A stretch of DNA of 37,697 bases from Mycobacterium arosiense ATCC BAA-1401 = DSM 45069 (GTDB lineage: Bacteria > Actinomycetota > Actinomycetes > Mycobacteriales > Mycobacteriaceae), in NCBI RefSeq assembly GCF_002086125.1, contig NZ_MVHG01000048.1, positions 1 to 37,697 on the forward strand. Direction: 5' to 3'. The notes beneath the pieces were generated by a model that saw nothing but the letters and a program-made list of their open reading frames with translations, did no database searches and had not been told where the DNA came from. Position numbers and translations under genes: made by a program. Of this stretch, positions 23,606 through 32,953 are shown piece by piece. Each line of letters opens with the position of its first letter. Positions within the stretch are counted from its first letter, which is position 1.

Positions 23606-24292
23606 TCAGTAACTGCACACGTGCGAACGGTAGATTGTGCTGCCAAACCGCTTGGCCCGCAACACCGATGGTCCAGTAAACCAGTCCGGCTGGTGCGCTT
23701 TGATGCCATTGCTGATATTGGACAACTGCTGCCACAACCAATAGAAGGCTTCACCCTGGAAAATCGCAAAGTACTTGTCTCCTACCGGATTTTGTACCTG
23801 AGTGAGGCCTGAGACCCGCGGTCCAAGAAATTCGACTGAGCGATCGATGTTTCCGGCGACGATGTCGGCGTCGCGCTGCAGACCGCCGACGCTGTAGTCC
23901 CAATCGGTGCCAGAACCCGCCGAAATTCCCGGCCCGTCCGGGGCAATCCTTTTAAACTGGAAACTGTCGATCTGCCGGATCAACTCGTCCCACTGGGTGT
24001 TGAACCACTGGCACATGTCGCGTTCGGCGGTGATATCCGCGTCAGTGACGTTTTGCCTTAGCGTGTCGTACGGGAACGGGAACTTCGGCACCCAGTTCGA
24101 CTGTTTGGGGCTGACGACCGGCAGTTCGCGAATCGACACCGGCGATGGATGAAGGGGCTCGACGGGATAGTCGACGTCGTCAGACGGGTCGGCGTGCGCG
24201 ATCGGCCCCAGCGAACCGACCACCGCGGTCAAACCGACCATGCACATCGTCGCGACACCGCAACGGACATGACTCCCACAGCGCTTTTTCAT
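23606..24292 (-). CDS. Secreted protein of unknown function, distal gene of the mce operon
   Basis: This 228-aa protein has a signal peptide (residues about 9-34, hydrophobic VATMCMVGLTAVVGSLG then AHAD). The mature protein begins with a Pro-rich stretch (PVEPLHPSPVSIRELP) and continues with an acidic and aromatic region (AERDMCQWFNTQWDELIRQI). Cys occurs twice (CQWFN and near the end HVCSY). I recognise no family. The start ATG 24292 has GAGGCG upstream. It lies 23 bp after the Mce-associated gene, so it is the last gene of the mce operon and probably acts in the envelope with the importer. Confidence 0.7.
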   Translation of the reverse strand: MKKRCGSHVRCGVATMCMVGLTAVVGSLGPIAHADPSDDVDYPVEPLHPSPVSIRELPVVSPKQSNWVPKFPFPYDTLRQNVTDADITAERDMCQWFNTQWDELIRQIDSFQFKRIAPDGPGISAGSGTDWDYSVGGLQRDADIVAGNIDRSVEFLGPRVSGLTQVQNPVGDKYFAIFQGEAFYWLWQQLSNISNGIKAHQPDWFTGPSVLRAKRFGSTIYRSHVCSY

Positions 24293-24315
24293 CAGATCGC
24301 CTCGCTCATTTGTTG

Positions 24316-24972
24316 TTACTTGCCTCCAACGACGTCACCGACCCCACCGACATCGCTGATCTGCCCGTTCTTCGAACTGTCGACGGTGACGCTGTAGGTG
24401 GCCGTCGACTGCAACGCCTCAGGTGCCTGAATGGTCTTGGTCAGTACGCTGACGAAGGCGTCGACGACGAAGACTCCGCCGTTTTCCGATCGGACCTTGG
24501 CAGCAACCGGCTTCGCAGTCGATGACCACTGCAAGGGAACGAGGATCTGTTCCATCGAGGTCGCGGCGTCGGTAAGCTTCTTCTTCAGCTCCGGACTGGT
24601 GCCCTCGACCAGCTTCACCTTCCATGCACCGAGGTCGTCGAATTTCATCTGAGCCGCGTTGACTGCGTAGTCGAGCGCAATCTTCTCCGCGCGGGCGTTG
24701 CTCTCCGCTTGCCGATGCAGCGCGTTCAGGTCTTTCTGCGAGTTGTAGTACAGCCATCCGAGCACGCCCACCGCCGCGATGAACACGACGACGAGTCCTG
24801 TCACCATCAAACTGCGCAACGACACCGACACCTGTAATTTGGCTGCCTTCTTGGGTTTGTCAACGCCCTCGGTTTCAGATTGCGGTTCACCGCTCTTCTT
24901 TACGGCGTTGTCGACCGCCGCATCCGTAACAGCGTCGACAACGTCCCTGCCCGTCGGGCTTTCGTCAGTCAT
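24316..24972 (-). CDS. Mce-associated membrane protein (Mas/OmamA-like)
   Basis: This 218-aa protein has an N-terminal cytoplasmic, charged part (residues 1-50, with a PKKAAKLQ stretch), one transmembrane span (about 55-76, LMVTGLVVVFIAAVGVLGWLYY) and an external alpha/beta domain. This is the layout of the Mce-associated membrane proteins encoded after mce operons, some of which stabilise the Mce complex. The ATG at 24972 has GGAAGGAG in front. It lies 43 bp downstream of mceF. Confidence 0.82.
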   Translation of the reverse strand: MTDESPTGRDVVDAVTDAAVDNAVKKSGEPQSETEGVDKPKKAAKLQVSVSLRSLMVTGLVVVFIAAVGVLGWLYYNSQKDLNALHRQAESNARAEKIALDYAVNAAQMKFDDLGAWKVKLVEGTSPELKKKLTDAATSMEQILVPLQWSSTAKPVAAKVRSENGGVFVVDAFVSVLTKTIQAPEALQSTATYSVTVDSSKNGQISDVGGVGDVVGGK

Positions 24973-25015
24973 TGCACTCCTTCCTGTTTGTCGGAGACCC
25001 AACCTATTCGCATGG

Positions 25016-25969
25016 TCATGGCGGCGGCACCTGAACGCGCAACGTGATCGTGCCGTCCTCGGGAATACCTTGCAGGAAGTTGTTAAGCAGCTGTGCGCTG
25101 TCGATGTTGGCGAGCGCGCCTGCGATTCCCTGCATGTGTGGCTTCAGCGCCTCGCCGATGACCTTGATATCGCCGCCGTTGTTGTCCAGCAGGCGCTGGA
25201 TCCGGGCCATTAGGTTCTTCAGTTCGACCTCGAACTGGGGACCACCGTTATAGCGCATCCTGATGGTGCTGTGCCAGACGATCTGCGTGCTCTTACCGAT
25301 AGACCTGACGTCAGGCGGGAGGTCACGCAGCACTGGTCCGACCCAGGTGGCGTTGCGCAACAGCGTCTGGAAGTTGTCCAGTAGCGCCCGACCCGTGCCA
25401 TTCATGTCCGCTGCGTCGTTGCGCAACAACATGCTGGCACGCGCCATGTTGGGTAGGGTCGTGTTGGGATTGGGCAGAGCGATGTCGGCCTCGTTGATGA
25501 CCCGTTTAAGCGCGCCCGGATCGAGTTGGTTGAGCACCCGCACGACGCTGGTCGCCAGTTCCGAAATCGACGGCGGCTGGGTCACCCGCTCAGTCGCTAG
25601 GTGCTGCCCGTCGTACATCATCGGCCCCGCCTTGGTACGCGGGACCAGGCCGATGTAGGCCTCGCCGAGGGCGGACAGGTTGTCAAGGCGCACATCGGTG
25701 TCCACGGGAACCCGGAACCGGTTGTTGATGTAGAAACGAACCGTGGCGGCTTTGGTGCCGGGCTCGATCGTCGTCACCTTGCCGACCGGCACTCCACGCA
25801 GCAGCACGTTCGAACCGACCACCAGGTTGTTGATGTCGACCACGTCCATGGCGATGTTGATCCGGTCCTTCGGCGGACCGATCCGCACTCCGAGCGCGTT
25901 GAGGTACGACACGGCGGACGCGATGATCGCGCAGAACGCCAGGATCGACAGCACGTCGCGGACCTTCAT
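25016..25969 (-). CDS. mceF: MCE-family protein, MceF
   Basis: This 317-aa Mce protein has an N-terminal membrane span (residues 8-26, ILAFCAIIASAVSYLNAL) and one MCE domain (about 35-115) containing LLRGVPVGKVTTI and YIGLVPRT. A helical tail follows. Mce proteins form a hexameric tunnel across the periplasm for lipid import with the YrbE permease and an MceG ATPase. It starts with an ATG overlapping the mceE stop (ATGA). As the sixth protein in order it is MceF. Confidence 0.92.
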   Translation of the reverse strand: MKVRDVLSILAFCAIIASAVSYLNALGVRIGPPKDRINIAMDVVDINNLVVGSNVLLRGVPVGKVTTIEPGTKAATVRFYINNRFRVPVDTDVRLDNLSALGEAYIGLVPRTKAGPMMYDGQHLATERVTQPPSISELATSVVRVLNQLDPGALKRVINEADIALPNPNTTLPNMARASMLLRNDAADMNGTGRALLDNFQTLLRNATWVGPVLRDLPPDVRSIGKSTQIVWHSTIRMRYNGGPQFEVELKNLMARIQRLLDNNGGDIKVIGEALKPHMQGIAGALANIDSAQLLNNFLQGIPEDGTITLRVQVPPP

Positions 25970-26976
25970 CGTGTCGCGCCAAGCATCGACAGCACCTGTT
26001 GCACACTGCCCAACAATTCGCGACCATCCGGGCCCTGTATCGAGGTGATGTTCATCGCCGGATACTTGTCTTGCGGAAGAAAGTAGTCAGTGAACAACTT
26101 CTGCCATCTGGGCACTTCGTCATCGATCACCCATTTCGACTGCTGGACCGCGCCCATCGCGTTGGCCAGCGACTCGATCAATGGCACCAGCCAGAACCCG
26201 CCGCGGTAGATGGAACCGATCGAGGGTATTGCAGTGCTCAGATAGGTCGCCATGATCTGCGTCCGGTAATTGCCCAGCAGGCCTTCCGGCGACAACATGT
26301 CGTCCCAGTACCCGCCGCGATCGTGCATGACCTGCGCTGTCCCGGACACGTCGGTGAGCCATTTGTCGACCAGGTCGACGTTATTGGCCAAGTCACCCAG
26401 ATCGGTGGCCACTCGAGACGCCACTTTGCGGACGCCCTCATTGTTGTGCGGCGACACCCGATTAAGGCCGATGATCGTGTTCTGCATGCGCTGGATCGAG
26501 CCACTCGACACGAAGTTGGCCAGGCTGGCGATGGTGTCTTCCAGTTGCGGCGGTGAGGTGGTCGCCGAAATCGGAATCGTGCCGCCAGGGCGCAACACCG
26601 GCACCGATGCGCCGGTTTCGGGGCGGTCCAATGCGATGTAGATATCACCCAGCACCGTGGCTTGCTGCAAGGCGGCGTGGATGTTCGACGGCACGACGAC
26701 GCCCCTACCGATGCGCGCGGTCACATCGACCTCCTGGGCAGTGGACTCGATTTTGGTGACCACCCCGACGGGCGTGCCGTCCATCATCACTTTCGCCCGC
26801 TCCGGCAGGTTGAGCGTGTTGCTGAACTCGATGGTGACGTCGTAGCCGTCGGAGTAGGAATTGCCGGGTTGTGGAAGGTTGTTGACGTTGATCGACTCGC
26901 ACGAGGCGACGGTGAGGACCGCGGCGACGATCAGGGCGGTGGCCCGCATGCGCTGGAGGAGGTGTAGGACGTTCAT
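25966..26976 (-). CDS. mceE: MCE-family lipoprotein, MceE (LprK-type)
   Basis: This 336-aa Mce protein has a lipobox VASC with acylated Cys26, as is usual for MceE (LprK). The MCE domain (about 45-120) contains MDGTPVGVVTKIES and ALDRPETG. The C-terminal half is helical and includes a WQKLFTDYFLP segment. It overlaps mceD by ATGA and mceF by ATGA, so the products are made in equal amounts. It acts as one subunit of the importer tunnel and is anchored by its lipid. Confidence 0.92.
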   Translation of the reverse strand: MNVLHLLQRMRATALIVAAVLTVASCESINVNNLPQPGNSYSDGYDVTIEFSNTLNLPERAKVMMDGTPVGVVTKIESTAQEVDVTARIGRGVVVPSNIHAALQQATVLGDIYIALDRPETGASVPVLRPGGTIPISATTSPPQLEDTIASLANFVSSGSIQRMQNTIIGLNRVSPHNNEGVRKVASRVATDLGDLANNVDLVDKWLTDVSGTAQVMHDRGGYWDDMLSPEGLLGNYRTQIMATYLSTAIPSIGSIYRGGFWLVPLIESLANAMGAVQQSKWVIDDEVPRWQKLFTDYFLPQDKYPAMNITSIQGPDGRELLGSVQQVLSMLGATR

Positions 26977-28076
26977 CGGCGGCTCGCCACCGTCAGGACG
27001 TACTGCAGCAACGCAACGTCAACCGCATAAGGCTGTCCCTGCACGTTTGCGCAGGTGCCGGGTGCCGTGGCGTTCATGATGTTGCACATCGCCACGCCGT
27101 CGGGCGTCCGCACGCGATAAAGGGGTGGGCGATACCGGAGCGGCTCGAATTGCCGGTTATTGATGTGGTTGGCCAGGGTGTTGATCCACCAGGGCACGGG
27201 ATTTAGCAGGTTCATGGTCCGGGGCGCGTGCGCGCTGAGCTTCCGCAGTGCGACGGCCACCGCGTCGAGTGTGAACTGAATCTCTTCGCCGAGTGACATT
27301 TCGACATCGGCCGCCGCACTGATGATCGGTACCACCGATTGAACGATCCGCGCGGCCCCGGCGGCGCCCGCGGCGATGTCCTTCGTCGTCACCTGGGCGT
27401 CGAGCAGGATCTGCTTGAGCGGATCGCGGAGTTCTTTCAGGGTCGCCGTCAACTGAGCGGTGTTGACGATGATGGACCGGATGTCGCCGATGGCCGCGTC
27501 GGGGCTGTCGAGCAACCTGGCGGCCTTCGTCAGCATGGTGTTGACCCCGGACCCGTTGGTTCCGATTGCCTGGTCGATCACATGGACAGCGTCACCGATG
27601 TTGGTGGTGTCGGCAGGGCTGAGGGTGTTGATGAATGCGGTTGCCGATCCGATGATCTGGGAAAGGCTCTTGGGTGTCGCTGAATTGTTCAGCGCGATAC
27701 AGTCGCCTGCAGCCAACTGCGGGCCGGGCCTCGGGTTGCCTACTAGTTCGAGTGCGCGATCGGCGAGGATCGACGTCGACCTGATCACCGCTTTGACGTC
27801 GCGCGGGAACGACCGTCGTTCGGTCACTGTGAAATCGACACGTACACTGTCGCCGTCGGGCGTGATTCTTTTGACTTTGCCTATCTGATAGCCCATTTGT
27901 GTGACCGGGTTGCCGACGTACAAGCCAATGGTGTCGGGCATGATCGCGCAGTACTCGGCTGCTTTCGGTTCCGTCGGTAGCTCGATCTGCGTCGAACCGC
28001 ACGAGGTGCTGGCTGTCGCAGCGGCGAGTGCGAGCACGAGTGCGCGATGCGCATGTCGCGTTACTGACGACAGCAT
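26973..28076 (-). CDS. mceD: MCE-family protein, MceD
   Basis: This 367-aa Mce protein has the MCE domain at about residues 40-120 (MGYQIGKVKRITPDGDSVRV). The N-terminus (LVLALAAATASTSCGS, Cys26) looks like a signal peptide with a possible lipid-modified Cys, although the residue at -3 is Ser rather than Leu/Val/Ile, so lipidation is uncertain. The C-terminus carries VAMCNIMNATAPGTC, two Cys that may pair. The ATG at 28076 shares its A with the mceC stop (TGATG). An upstream frame to 28106 is not supported. Confidence 0.9.
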   Translation of the reverse strand: MLSSVTRHAHRALVLALAAATASTSCGSTQIELPTEPKAAEYCAIMPDTIGLYVGNPVTQMGYQIGKVKRITPDGDSVRVDFTVTERRSFPRDVKAVIRSTSILADRALELVGNPRPGPQLAAGDCIALNNSATPKSLSQIIGSATAFINTLSPADTTNIGDAVHVIDQAIGTNGSGVNTMLTKAARLLDSPDAAIGDIRSIIVNTAQLTATLKELRDPLKQILLDAQVTTKDIAAGAAGAARIVQSVVPIISAAADVEMSLGEEIQFTLDAVAVALRKLSAHAPRTMNLLNPVPWWINTLANHINNRQFEPLRYRPPLYRVRTPDGVAMCNIMNATAPGTCANVQGQPYAVDVALLQYVLTVASRR

Positions 28077-29044
28077 CAGCAGACCGTTCCCGGCACCGGC
28101 AGGCACAGGTCGGTCGCGAGCAGTTCGGCCGGCGCGTTCTGAGCGTCGAGCACACGCTCAATCTTGTTGCGCATCAGGCGCAGTCCCCGCACTATCGCGC
28201 CATTGTGATCGGCCCACATTCTCGCCTTCTCGGTCCAGTTGCGGACCTTCTCGATGAACCAGTCACGATGGTTGAGGTACATGGTGGCGACTGGCTCGAG
28301 CCCATCGAGGACCTGGCCGAGTCCAGTCAACGCACTGCCGAATCCGGCGCCGTAGAGGGTTAGCGTTGTCTCGAGGATCGAAATCTTTCGGACCAGCTGT
28401 CGCAGTCCGTCGCTGAAGTCGCTCATTGATTTGATGTATTCATCGGACATGTTTAGGATGGCCGTGATCTGGCCGCGTTGGGTGTCGATCGTCGACATCA
28501 AACTGTTGCCCGCGTTGATGACCGAGGTGATCGTGGCCGCGTTCGGGCCGCTCAGTCCGGACTTCACCTGCTCCAACGATTCTCTGATCGGCACCGCGTT
28601 GGTGTGGTCGATGATTTTTGTCGCGTCAGTGAGGGTCCGCATCAGGTTGTATGGCGTGGTCACGCGTTGGAGTGGAATCGTGTTGTCTCCCAAGGGGTGC
28701 CTGCCAAGTGAAACGAGGTTGATGTAGTAACCGCCAACCACGGTGAGCATCCGGACTTGGACCTGCGACTGGTCTCCGACGAACGCATAGTCATCGACGC
28801 GCGCGCGGACGCGGACCTGGTCGTGCTCCAGGGCGAGATCTTTGACCTTGCCCACCGTTATTCCAGCGATCCGCACCTGGTCTCCCGGCCGGATCGAGGC
28901 CGCGTCCTGAGTGTAGAAGCTGACGTACTTCTGCCCCGGTGGGTTCACGTAGACGAGTGCGATGACCAGGGCGATGATGGTGGCGAGGACGAGCACCCCG
29001 CCACCCCAGAGTGTAGGGTTTCGGAGCTGCTTCATCGGTTGCAT
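28076..29044 (-). CDS. mceC: MCE-family protein, MceC
   Basis: This 322-aa Mce protein has a membrane anchor (about residues 13-33, LWGGGVLVLATIIALVIALV) and an MCE domain (about 40-120) including RIAGITVGKVKDLALEHDQV and GYYINLVSLG. The tail contains helical SGLSGPNAATITSVINAG and ends LCLPVPGTVC. I chose ATG 29044 because AAAGGGTGG precedes it, although it overlaps mceB by 13 bp; ATG 29035 overlaps by 4 bp and is a fair alternative. It fits as the third protein in the series. Confidence 0.9.
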   Translation of the reverse strand: MQPMKQLRNPTLWGGGVLVLATIIALVIALVYVNPPGQKYVSFYTQDAASIRPGDQVRIAGITVGKVKDLALEHDQVRVRARVDDYAFVGDQSQVQVRMLTVVGGYYINLVSLGRHPLGDNTIPLQRVTTPYNLMRTLTDATKIIDHTNAVPIRESLEQVKSGLSGPNAATITSVINAGNSLMSTIDTQRGQITAILNMSDEYIKSMSDFSDGLRQLVRKISILETTLTLYGAGFGSALTGLGQVLDGLEPVATMYLNHRDWFIEKVRNWTEKARMWADHNGAIVRGLRLMRNKIERVLDAQNAPAELLATDLCLPVPGTVC

Positions 29045-30033
29045 ATGACCACCCTTTGCCCGTTCAAAAGAACGTCCATGTCTCCGGGAAGCTGGGCATG
29101 CCCCTTGGAGCACGGCCGGGGTTGGCCCGACTGTGACGGCGGCGGCAGGTTGTCCCACATCACCGGGACAAGTTTGAATGCTTCGACGGCTCTGTCGATG
29201 TTGGTGAAAGCCTTGTCGAGCCCCCCGTCGAGGCTGTTACCCCACTTGAATCCGACGTTGTTGAGCAGCCGCACCACCGGGGCGGTGAATTCAGGCCCGA
29301 ACAGCGACGACTTCCTGAACTCGTCGAGCACGGACAGTGCCGCGTCCACGGGCAGATTCAGCCACTCCAGAATCTGGATCAAGCTCTTCGACTTCCCGCC
29401 GAGTGTCGCAGCGACGTCGGCCAGGTTGTGCATGAGGGTCGAGATCATGTCCTGGCGATTGGACACAAAGTCGGTAAGTTTGTGGATGCTGTCCAGCATG
29501 GGCCCCAGTCCGCTGCCGTCACCGGACAGGTATGTCACGGCGTTAGCGGTGAACGTATTGAGCTCTTCAGGTTTCAGCGTCGCAAGCACTGGCTGCAATC
29601 CGTTGAACAACACCGTCACATCGAATGAAGGCTGAGTCATCGAAGTGGGTATGTTCACGATGAGATTTTTCGATGCGTACGCTTCCGCTGGATTCTCGAC
29701 GTCGACGTACCGGACTCCGGTCAGCGCCTGATACTTGACGGCCAGTCGGCTGCCAGCGACTATTCCGTAGCGCTTATCGAGGGTGAACCCGACGGCTGCG
29801 ACGCTCTGGTCGTTTTCCCGTTTGAGTTCGATCGTGCTGACCTTCCCAACGCGGACGCCGCGAACGCGCACGTCCGCGTCTTGGTGGAGTCCCGACGCGT
29901 CAGTGAATTCTGCTGTATACGAATGGGTTTCCGCTGCTACCGGCATCCTGACAATGTTGATGACCAAGGTGAACATGGCCGCTGCGACAACAAGGCTGAG
30001 CGCGATCTTCCAGATCGAACCGAACGATTTCAT
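29032..30033 (-). CDS. mceB: MCE-family protein, MceB
   Basis: This 333-aa Mce protein has an N-terminal membrane span (about 9-29, ALSLVVAAAMFTLVINIV) and an MCE domain (about 35-115) with RGVRVGKVSTIELKRENDQS. The tail ends with a Pro-rich GQPRPCSKGHAQLPGDMDV stretch. Its ATG at 30033 is directly after the mceA stop at 30034, and its stop overlaps the next gene. It is the second protein of the importer tunnel. Confidence 0.92.
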   Translation of the reverse strand: MKSFGSIWKIALSLVVAAAMFTLVINIVRMPVAAETHSYTAEFTDASGLHQDADVRVRGVRVGKVSTIELKRENDQSVAAVGFTLDKRYGIVAGSRLAVKYQALTGVRYVDVENPAEAYASKNLIVNIPTSMTQPSFDVTVLFNGLQPVLATLKPEELNTFTANAVTYLSGDGSGLGPMLDSIHKLTDFVSNRQDMISTLMHNLADVAATLGGKSKSLIQILEWLNLPVDAALSVLDEFRKSSLFGPEFTAPVVRLLNNVGFKWGNSLDGGLDKAFTNIDRAVEAFKLVPVMWDNLPPPSQSGQPRPCSKGHAQLPGDMDVLLNGQRVVICNR

Positions 30034-31077
30034 CTATTGTCCACCTGCCATACCAAGCGGTGCCGCTACGCCCGGCAGACCGTCCAGCACTACCCTCACC
30101 CGCAGTGCGCGTTGTTCGGGAGTCCCCTGATACATCTGCTCAAGTCGGTTGCGAGCCTCGGTCAGCATGTGTGCGACACCTTCGGGCTGGATCAGGCCGG
30201 GCACGACGTCGGTCAGTGGCCTGATCGAATCAATCAGGGGTAGTAAGTCAGGAACGTTGCCCGACAACAACTTTCCGGCGTCACCGAACACATTCTCCGC
30301 CGCGTACTTGAGAATCAGCCGCTCCCGTTCAAAACCCTTATCGGACAGCTGCTGAATGCTGGTGTGGTAGGCGGAAATGTCGTCTGGATGAATGTAGCGA
30401 TGGCCTGTCTCACTGAGGGAGTCCACGAAGCCCGGGAAAGGATCTGCGACTTCGGTCGTGTTGGATAACAGCTGCGCGGTCCTGACCGTCTGGACCGCGT
30501 CGACCGCCTGAATGGAGATCGTCATCGTCTCGATGAGCGAATTGAGCCCGTCGACGTATCGGGTTGCCCGGTCGACGACCTGGATTAGTTGTGGTGTCAG
30601 GACTCCTCCGGAGATCTCACCCAGCCGGGATATCAACGCCTGCAGGGTGAAGTTGCCTTTCGGAGCGCTCTTGAGCCGCATTCCGTTGCGCAGCGGACGA
30701 CCACCTTGGTTGGGAATCACATTGATACCCGTGACCCCGAAGTAGTTGACCGAGCGGAAGTCGAATGTCATCGCGTTGGTCAGCCCTTTGGCAGGTTCGG
30801 GCTGCAGGTCGACACCGATCCGGACGCCGCCACCCGACAGGCTCGAGACGGTGGTTACCTCACCGACCTTCACCCCGTGCAGGACGACCGCTGACCCGGT
30901 GGCCACACCTTGGCCCACATAAGGGGTGTCGATCGTCAACGCGACCCACGTTTTCTGAAAACGCGAAAACGGGTTGACGACGACGACCGCCGTGACTAGC
31001 GCGATGCACGTCAGCGCAATTGCACCGGCAATGCATAACTTTCGCGTCTGGGCCTGCTCCGACCCACGTAATAGCAT
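30034..31077 (-). CDS. mceA: MCE-family protein, MceA
   Basis: This 347-aa Mce protein has an N-terminal membrane span (about 13-33, LCIAGAIALTCIALVTAVVV) and an MCE domain (about 40-120) containing LHGVKVGEVTTVSSLSGGGV and NYFGVTGINVIPNQGG. A helical tail follows. GGGGGA lies ahead of ATG 31077, and the gene begins 12 bp after yrbEB. As in all mce operons it is the first Mce protein after the permeases. I cannot say which numbered mce operon (mce1, 3, 7 and so on) this corresponds to. Confidence 0.92.
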   Translation of the reverse strand: MLLRGSEQAQTRKLCIAGAIALTCIALVTAVVVVNPFSRFQKTWVALTIDTPYVGQGVATGSAVVLHGVKVGEVTTVSSLSGGGVRIGVDLQPEPAKGLTNAMTFDFRSVNYFGVTGINVIPNQGGRPLRNGMRLKSAPKGNFTLQALISRLGEISGGVLTPQLIQVVDRATRYVDGLNSLIETMTISIQAVDAVQTVRTAQLLSNTTEVADPFPGFVDSLSETGHRYIHPDDISAYHTSIQQLSDKGFERERLILKYAAENVFGDAGKLLSGNVPDLLPLIDSIRPLTDVVPGLIQPEGVAHMLTEARNRLEQMYQGTPEQRALRVRVVLDGLPGVAAPLGMAGGQ

Positions 31078-31089
31078 GACCGAATCCCC

Positions 31090-31953
31090 CTAGCCTGTGA
31101 ACACGAACGTTTGCCGGAATCCCCAGAGCGCCACGGTGAGTAGGAAATCCAGAACCATGATTGAGACCAGGCTTGTCCGCACCGCCCTGCCTGAGGACCG
31201 GCCGAGGCCGGCGGGACCGCCGGCGGTGAAGTACCCGTAATAGCAGTGGATGATGGTCACCGCGAGGCAGAACCCAATGCCCTTGATTAAGGAGAACGTC
31301 AGGTCCTGCGGCGTCACGAACTGCGCGAGGTAGTGTTCGTAGGTTCCGCCCGGTTGGTTGTGGAATACCCGGATCACGAGGTCCATGACGATGAATTCGG
31401 TTATCAGGGTCAACAGGTAGCCGGGAATGACGCACAGCATGCCACCGACCATCCGGGTGCTTACCACGAACGGTATCGGGACGATTGCCATCGACTCCAC
31501 GGCATCGATCTCGTCGTTGATGCGCATCGTGCCAATCTCGGCCGTCATTCGGCAGCCCGCTTGTGAGGCGAAGGCTATACCCGCCGCAAGCGGGCCGATT
31601 TCACGGACCGCGCCAACACCACCGGTGAGGCCAGACAGGGCACCGAATCCAATAATGTTCAGTGTGGCGAACGCTTCTACTGCCATCGAACCGCCGATTG
31701 CGATGCCCAGGATTAGGAATATGCTGATTACTCCGCCATCGACGATAACCCGGCCTTTACCCCAGGCGAGGTTGTTCATTTCCCGGAGGGTCTGGCGCCG
31801 GTAGCGGCCGACAGAGTGCGGTAGATACCAGAACGCCTGCCCAGTGAATACCGTCCACTGGCCCGCCTCGCGCAGGACAGCGCGGAACGGCTCGACCGAG
31901 AGAATCCGGAGGGCCGGCAGCTTGGAAGGAATCGACGTCCCGACGTGAACCAT
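31090..31953 (-). CDS. yrbEB: YrbE/MlaE-family permease, subunit B
   Basis: This 287-aa integral membrane permease of the MlaE family has five or six spans, for example GVISIFLILGIAIGGSMAVE and GGMLCVIPGYLLTLITEFIV. The cytoplasmic motif MTAEIGTMRINDEIDAVESM is the MlaE hallmark (coupling helix that meets the ATPase). It begins one base after the yrbEA stop, and mceA follows. With YrbEA it forms the permease of the lipid importer; the ATPase MceG is not in this window. Confidence 0.93.
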   Translation of the reverse strand: MVHVGTSIPSKLPALRILSVEPFRAVLREAGQWTVFTGQAFWYLPHSVGRYRRQTLREMNNLAWGKGRVIVDGGVISIFLILGIAIGGSMAVEAFATLNIIGFGALSGLTGGVGAVREIGPLAAGIAFASQAGCRMTAEIGTMRINDEIDAVESMAIVPIPFVVSTRMVGGMLCVIPGYLLTLITEFIVMDLVIRVFHNQPGGTYEHYLAQFVTPQDLTFSLIKGIGFCLAVTIIHCYYGYFTAGGPAGLGRSSGRAVRTSLVSIMVLDFLLTVALWGFRQTFVFTG

Positions 31954-32787
31954 CTATGCGATCGCCATCGGGAAAAACATGGTCTGCAACTGGGTTATAA
32001 CGAGATTCGCGGCAACGATGCAGATTACGTTAAGGACAACCGACGCGTTGACGGCGTCGGCGACACCTTTCGGACCGCCCTGGGCGTTCATCCCGCGGAA
32101 CGATGAGATCACGGCCACAAGCGCCGCGAAGACCACCGTCTTGCCCATCGCGAACCAGAGGTCCACGGTCTTCGTGAACGTCCCAAAAGACGCCCAGTAA
32201 CTCCCCGGTGCGATATCGGTGACGGTCAACGCCAGAATGAACGCGGCCGTGGTGCCCGAGACGACGATGACTGTGCACAAGATTGGAGATATCAACAGCA
32301 GGGCCAGAAATCGCGGCACCACCAGCGAACGCACCGGGTCCACACCAATCACCCTCAGCGCGTCGAGCTCTTCACGGACGGCCCGGGCCCCGAGGTCCGA
32401 TGCAATTGCGGATGCAGCAGCCCCACCCATCAGGAGGCCCGCGGTGATGGGCGCTCCCTGCCGAACCACTCCGACACCGCTGGCCGCCCCGATCAGCGAC
32501 TGCGCGCCCATCTGATTGACCAATCCCGAGGTCACGACGGAAACCATCGCGCCAAACGGAATCGCCATCAGTAGCGCCGGCGTAGCGGTCACCTTGAGCA
32601 ATAACCATGCCTGATCGGCGATTTCACTGACTCGTAGCAGCCTGAGAGAGATGGTATCGAGGACCGCATAGCGCAGCACGCTCACAAACATCTGAAGGCA
32701 GCGGCCCGTCGTCGTCGCAGAGTCGACCGGCGTTGCAGCGACGTGTTTCGCGGCACGACTCGCTGCGGCCAAGCTCACCACGGTCAC
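31954..32787 (-). CDS. yrbEA: YrbE/MlaE-family permease, subunit A
   Basis: This 277-aa MlaE-family permease has a GTG start at 32787 with AGAGGTGG ahead. The hallmark region SAIASDLGARAVREELDALR near residues 120-140 is the subunit A counterpart of the coupling helix. The rest is hydrophobic spans (for example LLLISPILCTVIVVSGTTAA). It is the first gene of the operon, transcribed from the promoter with operator site 8 (32853), which lies 66 bp upstream. Confidence 0.93.
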   Translation of the reverse strand: MTVVSLAAASRAAKHVAATPVDSATTTGRCLQMFVSVLRYAVLDTISLRLLRVSEIADQAWLLLKVTATPALLMAIPFGAMVSVVTSGLVNQMGAQSLIGAASGVGVVRQGAPITAGLLMGGAAASAIASDLGARAVREELDALRVIGVDPVRSLVVPRFLALLLISPILCTVIVVSGTTAAFILALTVTDIAPGSYWASFGTFTKTVDLWFAMGKTVVFAALVAVISSFRGMNAQGGPKGVADAVNASVVLNVICIVAANLVITQLQTMFFPMAIA

Positions 32788-32852
32788 CGCTGACCACCTC
32801 TATGAATCATGTCACTTAGGGTGCTCGGATGTGTCACACGACACAGGATACA

Positions 32853-32864
32853 GTAAGTGCTTAC
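32853..32864. promoter_or_regulatory. Shared operator, site 8 (mce operon promoter)
   Basis: GTAAGTGCTTAC has perfect arms and is the best of the nine sites. On the minus strand a -10 box TATCCT (32850-32845) follows two bases later, placing the start of the mce transcript near 32838, about 50 nt before the yrbEA start codon. It ties the importer to the regulon. Confidence 0.65.
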
Positions 32865-32953
32865 TTTCTACAAGACGGCCGAGAGCTGGCAGACACCTGT
32901 GAAATGTGTGAGCAATCGCCGAAATGCGCCGCGCGGAAGAACATGGGAACTAC

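Noticed and set aside
25016..32787. Naming the operon mce3 or another numbered mce
   Set aside because: The order yrbEA-yrbEB-mceA-F is common to all mce operons, and without alignments the number cannot be assigned.
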